Positions 36,801 to 51,800 are shown, numbered from the stretch's first letter. The stretch is 64,000 nucleotides of DNA from Siphonodentalium dalli (GCA_032622095.1 CP136061.1:263718077-263782076), one strand, 5' to 3'. The notes: generated by a model not told the origin, from the letters alone. A program made the numbers and translations.

Positions 36801-39800
36801 TCAGTGTATGACCAACCTACCATTCATTTTTGATCATATAAAGGTATATTTATGTGACCGGCGCAGCAAATATCAGCTGCATATGATTATTTTTTGCAAT
36901 TTTATGACCAGAAATGTGCATTTTTTTGCCATTTTCTCTGTGCCAAACAGGAAATGGTCTCAATAATAAGGTGATTATAAGAAAATATATAGTACAAAGG
37001 AAACAAGTTTCATACAGTAATTATAATCTAAGACATTCTGTTCTTATTAGTGAAAATTTCATGTAAAAATGTAAAAAATATGTAATTTTATGTCAATTTT
37101 TTTTATTTTGGAGACATTCCGTTAAAAAAATAAAAAAAACACCAAAATCAAATCAACTACAGCCAGTATTGAAGAAAACACCATTAAATATGTCACATAT
37201 GGTGTATTTTCAACAATAAGGATATGATATCTAATATAGATGTGCTATTATTTCTGTGATTAAAAATTAGTGATTTTTATACGCCTTTTTTGAAAAAAGG
37301 TCGTATTATGTTATCAGTCTGTCCGTCTGTCTGTCCGTCTGTCCGTCTGTCTGTCCGTCCGTCCGTTAACATTTTTGGTTTCCGATCGATAACTCCAGTT
37401 TGGATTATTTGATCTGAACCAAAGTTGGTATGTGTATTTCCCAGCTAAAGATACAGGCCAAGTTCGAATATGGGTTCCGTCCAATTATTTTTACATGAGT
37501 TACGGCCCTTTTTCGACTTAGAATTTGACCGTCTGTTAACATTTTTGGTTTCCGACCGATAACTCCAGTTTGGATTATTTGATCTGAACCAAAGTTGGTA
37601 TGTGTATTTCCCAGCTAATGATACAGGCCAAGTTCGAATATGGGTTCCGTCCAGTTATTTTTACATGAGTTACGGCCCTTTTTCAACTAAGAATTTGACC
37701 AATTTCATAACATTTTGGTTTCCGACCGATAACTCCAGTTTTGATTATTTGAGCTGAACCAAAGCTGGTAAGTGTATTTCCCAGCTAAAACTACAGACCA
37801 AGTTTGAATATAGGTTCTGTCTAATTATTTTTACATGAGTTATGGCCATTTTTTCAACTTAGAATTTGACCACATTTTGGCATTGAAATTAGGGGTATAT
37901 CAGATTTTCTTCAAATGTAAGCTCAAAGTATTATCTTATTTTGCGATAGTACAATTCGAAATGGCTAAAGGGCGTATTTTGCCACGCCCTAGCGATGCTC
38001 TTGTTTTAGTTTTTTTATTAGTGATAACGAAAATGTCCTTTCCTGAACATGGCTTTTTCTGAAATTTTCTCATTACCAGCCACCTTAACAAGGAAAGTAA
38101 ATTTTAATAATGGCATTAGATGGCATGACAGACATAACTGTCAGAAAGTTTAGTATGTAACACACTAGAAAGGTCAAATAAAAAAGATAATATGTTTCCG
38201 ATAACGGAGAGAAAAAATTAGGTAGGGTAGGGAAATGTTTTTTTTAATTATTTTTTTATATTTTTTTCCAGCTGCAGAAATATTGAACTACCTCGACCGA
38301 AATGACATAAAATGCCTACTTGTGTTGTAGGGAAAGTATTACTTGTGGAAATATACATTAACATTGAACAAGATATCAAACTTGCTGTTATTCTTAATAG
38401 TGTGTTTCAGTATTCACATACTGATTTTGGTCATAAACTCAGAGGGATGGGGCTCGGAATTTATGTCCGAAAATATTATAGAACCTATATATTTGAATTG
38501 TTCATATGGGATATTCTGCCTGATTGTTGAAGATGTCAGTTGGGCTGAAGGGGGTCACTCACCAAATAAAAGTGCTGAAGGGTATTTTACGGTACACAGG
38601 TTTTGAAAATCTGCTGAAGGGTACACAGGGTTTGTGATCAGCACTAATGCAGTTACTTTAAGTGTGTTCCCGAAAGTCTGGCAGCCACCAGCAGTTCGTC
38701 TTCAGTTAATTTTAAATTTCCTTGCAACCTATACAAAGATCCTCTAACAGAAATCATGACAAGACACGAATATACTGTTCAGCACATTTTCAAAACCTGT
38801 GTAGCATTAGTTGGTGTCAATTATAAAAGCAAGTTTATCAAAACAAAACATTTATTTTTAACAAAATAATATATTAAAGGGGTACTGTACCCTGAATCCG
38901 GTTATTTGTAGGACTATCTCCTTGTATACTCAACAGAATATATGCAACAAATGAATGAATTTGAGGCATGTATTAATGCCAAATACACTTATGTGCTCTA
39001 TGAATGGTGCAAACAACATGGTAAGTATATTGAAAATGAATTTATGACTCCAGTCATATAAATTACCATGTTGTTTGCATCGTTCTCATAGAACACATCA
39101 GTGTATTTGGCACTAATCCATGGCTCAAATGCATTAATTTGCTGCATATATTCTCTTTTAGAGTATAAAAGGAGATGGTCCCATAATTGGCAGATTCAGT
39201 ACCCCTTTAGATAGCTCCCAGCATTTTTAAATGTGTGCAAAAGAAACATGGTGGGTGAAGCAATGAAGTGTACCAGTAAAATGTTGTTTGGATATTAAGT
39301 GTCAAACGAAATGGAAATGTACATTTCTCATGCTGTCAAGAAAATAATAAATGGGCATGCATGTTTATTTGGAACTCATGAATATGTTCCATAAGTCCCA
39401 AACAAGGCATAATGGTAAAGCAGGCATGAGATCCACTCTCTTGAAATTAAAATTGCAAGATTCATGCCTATCAATCCACAACCCATCACACACCTGTGGC
39501 TTTTGAGACAACTGTCACACTTCATGTCACTTATCACAGGCTTATGTTAGAAACCATGTGTTTTGCACCTAATGATTATCAATATTTATGAGCATTGGCG
39601 GTAAGAAAATTTTGACTTTTTCTCAAAATATCAATAAAAAGATTAGGGTCGGCGGGTTATTTTTAGGGTCGGTCGATGTACGGAAACATATTATCTTTTT
39701 TATTTGGCCTAATGTAAAAAAAGTTGATTTATCATTGTTTAAAAAAATGTCCTTTCCTGAACGATTTTTGACAATATGCATTGAGGTCATATATCGGAGG

Positions 39801-42800
39801 AAAAACACCTGTAATCACCAGTGCAATATATATCACTTGGGAACACATATCAAATTTCTCAAAAACCTTTCAAGTATTTTTTATAATTCGGTGGATTTTT
39901 AATTTGTAGAAGGCACACAAAAGTAGTGTTTTTGGGTTGTTTTTAACACTTTATTCAAATTTGTCATAAGTAACAGCAAGGCTTTTGACAAAATATGATG
40001 ACTTCCAAACCAGTGTAGTTTCCAGTAATTATTTGGGGACACCTGTTTATATGCCAAAGTCATATCCGAAGGCCGCAGCCCTAAGTTGGGGAGGGTATGG
40101 GGTGGCCTCCTCCTTGAACTACATGTACATACTGCCATAAAATGACAATTTATTGCTTTATTTGATGATTTAGTGTTAGTTGTGTTTGTTTTCTAGTAAT
40201 AATGGTCAAAAAACAAATTATCTGAGGAATTTTTCTTCTTTCTAACTGTTTTTTGGGCGCCTGGAGTTTGGGCGCCCATACCTGTTACAGGTACCAAAAC
40301 TGGCCTGGAAATTACCCTGTTCCAAACACTGAAAGTGGAATAACTTTGGAACCGAATAAAAATTTTCAATTCTGTAAAAACTGTTATATTTTAGAAGCTC
40401 TCCTCTGCAGCTTGAGACATATTGTGGTAAATGAGATCTCATCTGAAATTTTCAGTTGAATTCCCTGTTTACTGCTGCTGTTTTTTCATCTTTAATTTAA
40501 AGATATTATAGTGATGCCATATCTATGGTATGATGTAACTTTTTAAACAATGCTTCCCATGCTATAAATTTTGTGGAGATGTGTTCCCTGTATTCCAGCT
40601 ACAAAATAAAAACAAAATGAAAGTGATTGAAGAAACTTCATTTTTGAGTGCATTTGGCACTTTTCGTGCTACACTTCCCGTGAAGTCACCCAACACAAAA
40701 TGACCCGTAGGTATCAAATTTTGTCGAAATCCGTCCAGCAGTTTTCCCGGCCATAGCTAACAGACAAACAAACAGACAGAAGTCCCAAAATATATATTAG
40801 ATCATTTGTGGGTACCCACTTCAAGGTGAAGGTCACATCGGGTGGAAAAACTGACCCGATGAAAATCTCCCCCATTCCCTAAGTACGAACACAGAATCAC
40901 ACAACACGCTCATATCTGTACACAGACACAACACGCTCATGTCTGGACACATACACGCTCTTTATCAACGACACTGCAGATACGAACGCTCTTTAACTAT
41001 CACACGATTAACCCATGAACTACCCATTGCGGTGGTGGGGGATTGGAGAATGAGTGCTCTGACGTTCTCAGAAGCGGTGCGATGACATTCCATCTGGGAT
41101 TTACCCTTAGATAGGAAGTTTGGGCTAAATCCGCCTGGCAGTTTTCCCGGCCATAGCTAACAGACAAACAACAAACAAACAAACAGAAGTCCCAAAATAT
41201 ATATATTAGACTAGCAGGTGACCCGACTTCGTCCGGGCTTTGACCTTGAATTGACTATTTTGAAGGTCAAGGTCAGGTCGGAGTCACTATCTGACCCGTC
41301 CAAAACACTCCCCGGACAAAATCACCCGTAGGTATCAAATTTCGTTGAAATCCGTCCAGCAGTTTTCCCGGCAATAGCTAACAGACAAACAAACCAACAG
41401 ACAGAAGTCCCAAACTATATATTAGATCATTTGTTGGTACCCATTTCAAGGTGAAGGTAACTGACCCGATGAAAATCTTCCCCACTCCCAGGAACCCCTA
41501 AGAACGAACACAGACTTAAGAATCACACAACACGCTCATGTCTGTACACAGGCACAACACACTCATGTCTGGACACATACACGCTCTTTATCGACGGCAC
41601 TGCGGATACGAACGCTCTTTATCTATCACGCGATTAACCCATGAATTACCATTGCGGTGGCGGGGGATTGGAGAATGAGTGCTCTGACATTCTCAGAAGC
41701 GGTCCGATGACCATTCCCGTGGCTTTTTACCCTTAGATAGCAAGTTTGGGCTAAATCCGAAAGGGCTGTTTTCCCGGCCATAGCTAACACACAGACAGAC
41801 ACACAGAAGTCCCAAAATATATAGTAGACTAGCCGATGAGCCCGACGTTGTCCGGGCTATTCAAAAACCAAATTTCAAGTCGATAGCTCTACCCGTTTCC
41901 GAGATCTGGTCTGCGCATGCGCGAAGCTGGCGTCGCACGGGCTCGGCGACCCGATAAAATTTGTATCCGGGGCAAGATACATTCACATAGAAAATCTCAA
42001 GTCGATAACTCCACCCGTTTCAGAGATCTCGTCTGCGCATGCGCGAAGCGGGCGTCGCACGGGCTCGGCGACCCGATAAAATTTGTATCCGGGGCAAGAT
42101 ACATTCACATAGCAAATTTCAAGTCGATAGCTCCACCCGTTTCCGAGATCTCGTCTGCGCATGCGCGAAGCGGGCGCCGCACGGGCTCGCCAATACGACA
42201 ACGTCCACCGCCTGGTCAAACTACACACACGTACCAAGTTTCGTCCCGATCGGTCGAGAATCGTAGATTTGTATAAATGACAGACAAACATACAGGCAGA
42301 CAGTGGTCTTCAAAATATATATGAGACTAGCCGATGAGCCAGACGTTGTCCGGGCTATTCAAAAACCAAATTTCAAGTCGATAGCTCCATCCGTTTCCAG
42401 GATCTGGTCCCGACGTTGTCCGGGCTATTCAAAAACCAAATTTCAAGTCGATAGCTCCACCCGTTTCCGAGATCTGGTCTGCGCATGCGCGAAGCTGGCG
42501 TCGCACGGGCTCGGCGACCCGATAAAAGTCGTATCCGGGGCAAGATACATTCACATACCAAATTTCAAGTCGATAGCTCCACCCGTTTCCGAGATCTCGT
42601 CTGCGCATGCGCGAAGCTGGCGTCGCACGGGCTCGGCGACCCGATACAATTTGTCTCCAGGGCAAGATACATTCACATACCAAATTTGAAGTCGATAGCT
42701 CCACCCGTTTTCGAGATCTCGTCTGCGCATGTGCGAAGCTGGCGTCGCACGGGCTCGGCGACCCGATAAAATTCGTATCCGGGGCAAGATACATTCACAT

Positions 42801-45800
42801 ACCAAATTTCAAGTCGATAGCTCCACCCGTTTCCGAGATCTCGTCTGTGCATGCGCTGCACGGGCGTCGCACGGGCTCGCCAATACGACAAGGACGACCG
42901 CCTGGTCAAACTACACACATGTACCAAGTTTCGTCCCGATCGGTCGAGAATCGTAGATTTGTATAAATGACATACATACAGACAAACATACAGACACAGA
43001 GGTATTCAAAATATATATGAGACTAGCCGATGAGCCCGACGTTGTCCGGGCTATTCAAAAAGTCGATAGCTCCACCCGTTTCCGAGATCTGGTCTGCGCA
43101 TGCGCGAAGCTGGCGTCACACGGGCTCGGCGACCAGATAAAAGTCGTATCCGGGGCAAGATACATTCACATACCAAATTTCAAGTCGATAGCTCCACCCG
43201 TTTCCGAGATCTGGTCTGCGCATGTGCGAAGCTGGCGTCACACGGGCTCGGCGACCCGATAAAAGTCGTATCCGGGGCAAGATACATTCACATACCAAAT
43301 TTCAAGTCGATAGCTCCACCCGTTTCCGAGATCTCGTCTGCGCATGCGCGAAGCGGGTGCCGCACGGGCTCGCCAATACGACAACGTCGACCGCCTGGTC
43401 AAACTACACACACGTACCAAGTTTCGTCCCGATCGGTCGAGAATCCTAGATTTGTATAAATGACAGACAGACAAACAGAGGTCTTCAAAATATATATGAG
43501 ATGGTAGAACGGCGTGATGTCAATTTCTTATCTACAGTCGAAACTTAATTGTTAGTTTCAGATATTATCATTCTTGAAATCAACATGTCCTCATTCATTA
43601 CAAGCGTTTTTTTTTCCCTCCCCGTCAACGGATTCTCACAATGTTTGGTTTTCTAAAAAGCAAGGATTCTAACTGTCCGAAATGAACTCAAAATCCCATG
43701 ATCACATTGAAACCGCCATTCATCTCTTATATAAACATACTACATAGGTTTATGACGTCACTGAATGCTTTTTCTGGCTGGCCGCAAAAGCGGCCAGTCG
43801 GGTTCAAAGAGTTAACCACCGCAGAATTATGGGTAACTTTTCAGGATTTAGTCGGAAATATTGCTTGTTGCCATTCATCGGAAAGCTCACTAAATCCTGA
43901 AAAGTTACCCATAATTCTGCTGTGGTTAAGGAGTCGATTATTTAGGGCATTACTGTATATATATAAACCCAGTTGGTGAATTACTATACATTTTTCCTTA
44001 CTAGTAAGAGTGTTGTTAAAAGATAGATTTTTCGCCAAAAAAGGGTTGTAAGTTATCAAATGCATGTGTTTAACCAGGGTTTCCGTTACTACGTCTCAGC
44101 ATCCGTGGAACAGCCTCATTCCCCTCGCTGAGTCAATAGCAATCTGTTGTAAAAAAATCTGGTTGCAACGGCAGATCGGGGGTTAAACAGAATACTAGTA
44201 AACCCTGCATGGAGTTTGATAGATATCTATAGATAATCCCTGCAGTATGATGTCACAGTGCACAAATAGTTTTATGATTGACAGAATATATCCTTTCAGT
44301 TTCATTTTTACAGAATCTACCTGTTGAAATTCTTAGAAGGTCAATGCAAAGTTGCTTTTTAGCTCACCTGAGACGAAGTCTCCGGTGGAGCTATAGTCAT
44401 CACTCCTCGTCCATCCAATCGTCCGTCTGTCCGTCAACAATTCTTTAAACATCTTCTTCTTCGGAACCATAAGACCAAATGGGTTCATATTTGGTGTGGA
44501 TGTTCCCTAGGTGACTCACATTCAGATTTATTCAAATGAGGTCACTGGGTCAAATAATTGCGAAAGCAGGGCCATAACTCTATTCCTCCAAAGTAATTCT
44601 TAGAATGACTTCTTCTCAAAAACCATTGGGCCGATTTAGCTTATATTTGGTATGGAGGGCCATTGGGTGACTGGGCTTCATATTTGTTCAAATGGGGTCA
44701 CTGAGTCAAATAAGGGTAGAGCCAGGGACACAACTCTTAAAATTTTTTTTTTATTTTAATTGAGATTAATTTCCTGCTCAATTTAAAAAAAAATAACACC
44801 ATTATAACATCCACCAGGGTGACTCAACCAAATTTGGTTTAAATCAGTCTAAAATCAAGAACATGCAAAAAGCTAGCAGATCTATAAGTACTCTGAGCTC
44901 TATGAGATATGAGGAAGGTGTCTGCAATCACAGAATGTTTACTTAACACCATATAGAAGTCACATTGATTATAAAGTGATAAATGAAATGGCAGTGTTAA
45001 CAAAATCTGATTGGAATGACAGCTCCTTTGATTAATAGCCAAAAAATTATCTCCCTGTTAGAGTGTTTGTATATAAATGACACATGGCTTATGATAACAA
45101 ACTCCCAAGGGCAAGTGTGAATTATGAATCTCACAGTTAGGCCAGTAAAACTAAATACCTGTTTTCTTAGCTTACCTGAGATGAAGAATTGAGACATATT
45201 TTGTTTGGATGGTCCCTAGGTGGCTGGGATTCAGTTCTGTTCAAATGGGGGTCACATTGTCAAAAAGTGGCATAGCTAGGGACCTAACTCTTTCCATGCA
45301 TAGTAATTCTTAAAACATCTTCTCAAGAATCATCGGGGCTATTTAGCTTATAATTGCAGGGACATATCCAGGCCGGTTTTCATGCTGTTTTAATACCGGT
45401 TTGGGCGCCCAAACTCATGGCGCCCAAAAAATAAAAATTTGAAAAAAAATAATTTATTTTAATTTTTTTGCCAATTCAGGTCCCAATTCATATCATAACA
45501 AGATACAAAACATTTATATATTTATATATATTAACATAAGACGTTTATCAGTTGGAAAACTGTAGTATGTTTGGCTTTCATCTGTGCAAACTTCAAATAG
45601 TTTGAGATCAGGTTTGCTATCATTCAGCCTTCAGACTAGTATTTCAATCAAATTCAAGTGATCAAATCAACCTGGTTATCAGGTGGGATCTCATAATACC
45701 AAATGAATAATTAACATATACTAACTTAATATATATTGTTTCTGCACTACTTCTAGTATATTATGTATGTGTCTCTCAATTGAATATTAGAAAATAGCCT

Positions 45801-48800
45801 ACATGTATTATATGAATTAGATTGATAACAGTAAGTCTCATTTCAAGCAGGATAAGCATAATCAATTGAACCAAAAGATATCTGACAATAACTTATATAA
45901 GCATTGCCAAGACCATACATATATAAAAAAAAATCCAAAGTTTCACTTGAGAAACTTGATCAAATTGACTTCTCGGTAAAATTCAAAATACTGACTCAGA
46001 GAGCCCTAGATTAGCTTGCAATGCAATGGATTTTCATCATCAGGGGGACACCCCTTCCCGATCCTCCCCCGCTCAGGCCTTCGGGATATGCCTTCGGCAT
46101 ATCATTGCCCGAAAACAGGTGTCCCCAAAAAATCTCTGGATCCTTCACTGAATTGGTATGGAAGGTCCTTGGGTGACAGGGATACAGATGTGTTAAAATG
46201 AGGTCACCTGGTCAAATAAGGGCGGAGCCAGGGACATAACTTGTCCATCCATTGTAATTCTTAAAATGTCTTCCTATCAAGAACTGTCAGGTCTATTCAG
46301 CTTATATTTGGTATCGGGGACAAGGATTCAGATTTGATTCAGAATTGGATCACTGGGTCATATAGGGTCAGAGCCACAAACATAATTCTTTCCCTCATTA
46401 GTTATTTTTAAAACATCTTCTCAAGAGAACCGTTTGGCATATTTAGCATACATTTGGTATAGAGAGTCCTTGGGTGACTGGGATTCAGATTTATTGAAAT
46501 GAGTTCACCAGGTCAAATAGGGGTGCGACCAGGGACATAACTCTTCCCAAATAGTAATTCTTAAAATGTCTCCTCCTCAAGAGCCATCAGTGCTATTTAC
46601 TAGTAGCTTATATGTAGTAACCAATATGGATGGTCCTTGTGTTACTTGGGACTGGGTTACAGATTTGTTAAAATGGGTTCGACCAATCAAGAAACGGCAT
46701 TTGGTGTATATGGCCTATGGAGAGTTGGGATAAAAATTTGTTTGAATGGGGTCCACCATTAAAAAAGGGGGCATGTCAGGTTGTAACTTTGCCACAGTTA
46801 GGAAAGCTTGAGGTATCAGCTGTAAAATTCCAACATGTGCAAATGAATTTTACGAACTTGGGAGTGTGTTTGCTTCAGGTGGGAGGGAGCATCGGGAGAG
46901 TTGGGATAAAAAGGGAGATATATATATAATTGGGATGGAAGGTCCTTGGGTGACAGGGATACAGATGTGTTAAAATGAGGTCACCTGGTCAAATAAGGGA
47001 GGAGCCAGGGACATAACTTGTCCATCCATCGTAATTCTTAAAATGTCTCAAATTTCACAATATTTAGGGCATTGACTGCATACGAAACGCAGTTTCTTAG
47101 CGCGGAATTACGACACTATAAGCTATAATTACATATTACTTTCAATTCCGGGTAGTTGCATAGAAACCGTTGCTCACAATTCTAAGTGAGAAGAGCTATC
47201 CCACATGTCCCTGTGTAAGGACTTTTGGCTGGTCCTTGGTCTGTCAATTTGATTAATTATAATTAGTGGGTGATATCGGATAGGCTCATATTGCATGACC
47301 CTCAGATCAGGTTATTGGCTGCTCACTTACGCTGAAATGGTCACTGTCACCCCCTTTTGTTCAGTTGGGTACCCAGCTTATTTAAATTTTCAGTTGGGTA
47401 CCCAGCTTTTGTAGAATTTACAGTTGGGTACCCAGCTTTATGAAATCTCACATAGAGCATGATTTAATTAGTGATGGCAATCACTAATTGCATCAGTTGA
47501 TTATGAAATAAACCTGTTAAATTTGTGAATGTATGAATCATGATGTATATTTGTCACGACACTTGAAAATAATAGCGGAGAAGAATTGCATGCATAGGAC
47601 ATATAGGTACTGCTGATCGACTGCTCATAAAGCTGGGTACCCAAATGTAAATTTTATAAAAGCTGGGTACCCAACTGAACGAAAGGTGGCGACAATGACC
47701 ATTTCAGCCTCACTTACTGCTCACATCAATATTCTTTTCCAACCATCCTGTATGGAGGCAGTGTCTTTGGCTGTGCTATTAGTGTTATTAGAGATAGCAG
47801 ATTTATTCTGACATTAATTAATGATTAATCCAAGTTTCTTTGCTCCCTTCTCATAGGTAACAAGATCAATAATTTAATTGTTGCCGTCCTCATTAAGATC
47901 TATTTCCAATTTAGTAGGTAATGTGTCTGTGTCCTTAAGGAATGCATACAGGTGTGATTGAAATCACTGTCTGTAATTAGTAAGTATTACCATGTACATA
48001 TACTAGTACTGCCCATTTAAACAGGTATAGTCATGTTCAAAAGTAGTGTTATCTTACTAATTTACAGATATGTCGATTACATGTTGTAGTATAAAATAGC
48101 AAGTCCAGGTTGAATGTCTGAAATAAATCAAAGTTTGTATGTATTCTGACGTGGCCACCCCCTGGCTTAGTTGGTAAGTTGCATGGCACATTAGTTGTCT
48201 AACTATCACAAAGCTGGTTTCGAATCGCAATATTAAAATGCAGAATTTTAATCTTAACCCTTCCATGACTGGAGCTTCCTGAAATATTGTGAAAACCCTA
48301 TGCCAATGAATTCTCTTATATACATGTATGTTAGTCTCCCATAGGGAGCCTTGCATATATAAGAGCATGTATTTGCCTAAAACTATTTACCTTGACCTTG
48401 TAAGCCAGTGCATTCTCTTATATATGCAAGGGTTCCTATGGGAGACTCGCATATATAAGAGAATGCACTGGCACATGATCTTTAATGCTGCACCAGCGCA
48501 GCTCCTGTCAAAGAAAGGGTTGAGATAATCTGTCAAAAGTACAGTGTAATATACATGTATAGTCATATGGTATATTATAGGCCATCAAATTATGTCACAA
48601 GTGTCATTGCATAAGAATAGCATAAGAGGTCATAAGCCCCAGTGATATCCAGGGGTGCTGGGGCAGTATTTGAACAAGCGCAGGGGGGGGGGCACAAATT
48701 CAGAAAAGGGCACTTTTTTAGTCAAACTGAATGTATATAAGGTAAATGGCATAAATGCCGAAAAGGCAGAAATTTGGTACTCATACATTATTTATAATAG

Positions 48801-51800
48801 AGCACTTGACAGGACCAATCCACGGGTGCCGGGGAAGTATTTGAACAAGCGTGGGGGGGGGTGCACAAATTCAGAAAAGGGCACTTCTTCAGTCAAACTG
48901 AATGTACCGGTATACAGGGTAAATGGCATAAATGCCGAAAAGGCAGAAATTTGATACTTATACATTATTTATAATAGAGCACTTGACAGGACCAATCTCA
49001 TATTAAGGATGGATATACATGTACATGTTTCTTTTAGGGCAATATAACAATGCTGTTCTGGCACATATTTAGGTATTTCTTGCCATTTTATCAATATTGT
49101 AATTTGAATTGTGATTCGCACCCCTCTGTGTCCCCCTTGGTGGATGGCAAAATGACCAAGTGCCCCCTTCTGCCTCCCCTTGTTCTGGCAACCTCGGAGG
49201 TACAGTAATCGACTCCTTAACCACAGCAGAATTATGGGTAACTTTTCAGAATTTAGTCGGAAATATGGCTTGTTGCCATTCATCGGAAAGCTCTCAATGG
49301 GAACTTTCCGATGAATGGCAACAAGCCATATTTCCAACTAAATCCTGAAAAGTTACCAATTTTCTGCTGTGGTTAAGGAGTCGATTATTTAGGGCATTAC
49401 TATATCCTTCTGTGAGTGCAAGAATACATTGTCAACCAATAACACACAGGTCTGTGGTATGTCACCTACATTGTAGACTGTATTTAAGTACAGTAATGCC
49501 CAAAGTAATTGACCACTTAACCACAGCAGAATTATGGGTAATTTTTCAGAATTTCGTCGGAAATATGGCTTGTTGCCATTCATCGGAAAGCTCTCGGCGA
49601 GAGCTTTCCGATTAATGGCAACAAGCCATATTTCCGACTAAATCCTGAAAAATTACCCATAATTCTGCTGTGGTTAAGTGGTCAATTACTTTGGGCATTA
49701 CTGTAGGGTTTATAGGTACATGTACTAGTATATTTTAATCCTGTGTTTTATATTCATGTAGTGTGGTAAATCAAACCAGTCATGAACTGCCATACAAGTG
49801 CTATCTGTCATAATAATTACACAGCCAATCATGTCCTTTTATTTTTATCTGTTCCCATGGTAATTCAGAGTTTAGATAAGGAGTAGTTATATGTCAAGGC
49901 AACTAATGTCTTTCTCCCACAAAAGTTATAAATCCAACAGTAAGCCAATAATCAATGGAAAACAGGTAACAATTAATGATTCAATAAGACCACAGCAACA
50001 CAGGCTGTCCTTGTTCGCCGAGCAATTATCAACCATGTCAATTGTTTTCCACAGGGGAAGGCTGCGATTCAGAGGCCTCAAGTTATGGTGCTTGTCATTC
50101 ATCCTCTGGGGACCTCATTCTGCATGGCCTCATCTGCTATGGGAGACCAAGACAAAGATTTAAGTTCCCAGATGGTGAAAATGGTGATGCGCACCCATTG
50201 GGCACATCGATTATACATTGTGTCATCTTCCAATTTGGGAATATAAAGAAACTAATCTAAAAAAGAAAACTTCTAAACAAACTTGTTAATTAAATAATTA
50301 AGATACTGGTACTTTCCAGAGGACAGAGGAAATGAGTCCTAAGCAGAATGAGGTCCCCAGAGGGTGAATTTAGTGATGCTAGCTCTCTGTGCAGGGTAGC
50401 TTCACTAAATTCACCCCCCTCTGGGGACCTCATTCTGCAAAATGTCCGGCACCATATTTTAGGGCCACATTCTTATCAGTAGCATGCAGTATCAACATGT
50501 TTATAAATTACTATCCGATGTGCCCGACTCCGTCCGGGCTATTTACCTCCAGGATTTCTTTGTGATCGCCTCCGTCTGGGCAGAATATACAGCGACTCTG
50601 GACAAACTATTGTCCGATCTGTCCAGAAACATGCAAATAGGAGTGTATATGAGCCAGGTCAAGGTCAAGGACACAATTACACATGAAATTCTGACCCGCC
50701 AATATTGTTCCCGGGATCAAAGTAGGCCTACATACATAATTTGAGTCGGACCATTCGAGGCCAAGACACATGCCTATATGGGCGAGGTCAAGGACATGAT
50801 CGCACATGAAATTGGACCTGCCCATATTGTTCTTGGGATCAAAGTAGCCCTACAAGTCAGATTGGTCGAGCAGTTTTTGAGTCTATAATGTACACGCATA
50901 CATACATACATACACACATACTGACAGAAGTTCCAAAATATATACATGTAGGAGATATGCACAGCAACTCTCATTGAAGGAATCATTGGTGTTTGTTTAT
51001 CAACAAAAATTTGTCCCGAATTAAGGAGTAAATCCAAAGGGAGCCTCACATATATAAGAGAATGCACTAGTTTACAAGGTTGAGGTAAATATTGTTAGGC
51101 CACTGTATTCTTTATATATGCAAAGCTCCCTATGGGAGATTTCTGTCATGGTCTGTTTTTGGGTTGAAAATGGTAAAATTGAGTTAAAAAAATGGGTAAA
51201 ATTGAGCATTTTGTGTGTGCAAACCAAGGGGCATAACTCAATGACAAACTTTACAAAGAAGCTAAAGTACAGACATATGATTACACCTAAAATTTCTGTC
51301 GAAATTAAAACATGCTGGATGGGATCTATGCCAAAGATAATGGCTCAGCATTGATTTGAAGTACAGTACCCCGTCCCATGTTGCCAAAATTGCTGGAAAT
51401 TGTGTATTGCTACCCACAGCATATGTCTATGAATGTTATCATGTTAAAGTAGCGTTAAGACAAATCTGCTGCATCCATTTCGTTGGTGCGTATGTTGTGT
51501 TCACACGATCCCTTGTCTGCGTTAAAGGCCCATTTCATTTTTGAGTCACCGATTTATTTTTTTATAGTGACTTGATATAGGGTTTTAATAACAATCTATG
51601 CCATAAAATATGATTAAAATACTATAAAATTCATCACCATTTGGAATGTCTCTGTCTCAGAAGGTGCTCATAGAGTAATAGAAAATAGCTGAAATCATAA
51701 AACCATTTCCCCCGTTGTAGCTCCCAGAATGCAACAGAATTTCACAGAATGCAACATAATTCTAACTATAGTTTATTTTCAATGGAAGGGGAATAACTAC

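Larger units (their letters stand above)
36739..40691. mobile_element. 4-kb element with GGGTGATTTCACGGGAAGTG ends
   Basis: GGGTGATTTCACGGGAAGTG then TAGCATGAA at 36739 and its near-exact inverse ending at 40691; AACA flanks both ends (36735-36738, 40692-40695). The 4-bp duplication leaves the superfamily open. Inside are a hairpin-headed tandem element, a foldback MITE and a family-H hAT copy. No transposase seen. Confidence 0.7.
36640..40806 (+). repeat. Family-G repeat split by a 4-kb element
   Basis: ACTAGCAGGTGACCCGACTT starts at 36638; the copy runs to GACCCGTCCAAAACA at 36738 and resumes at 40692 with ATGACCCGTAGGTATC, ACAGACAAACAAACAGACAG and AAAATATATATTAGAT. Intact neighbours at 40806-41825 show the uninterrupted order. 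Confidence 0.72.

Noticed and set aside
41917-43474. Many overlapping open frames on both strands with repeated [14 protein letters not shown]-like starts
   Set aside because: They are translations of the 122-bp CpG-rich repeat in several frames; no single frame is favoured and all repeat the same words.
48155-48240. Functional tRNA gene
   Set aside because: Box A and box B are present, but the acceptor stem and anticodon arm do not form; a SINE or relic is more likely.
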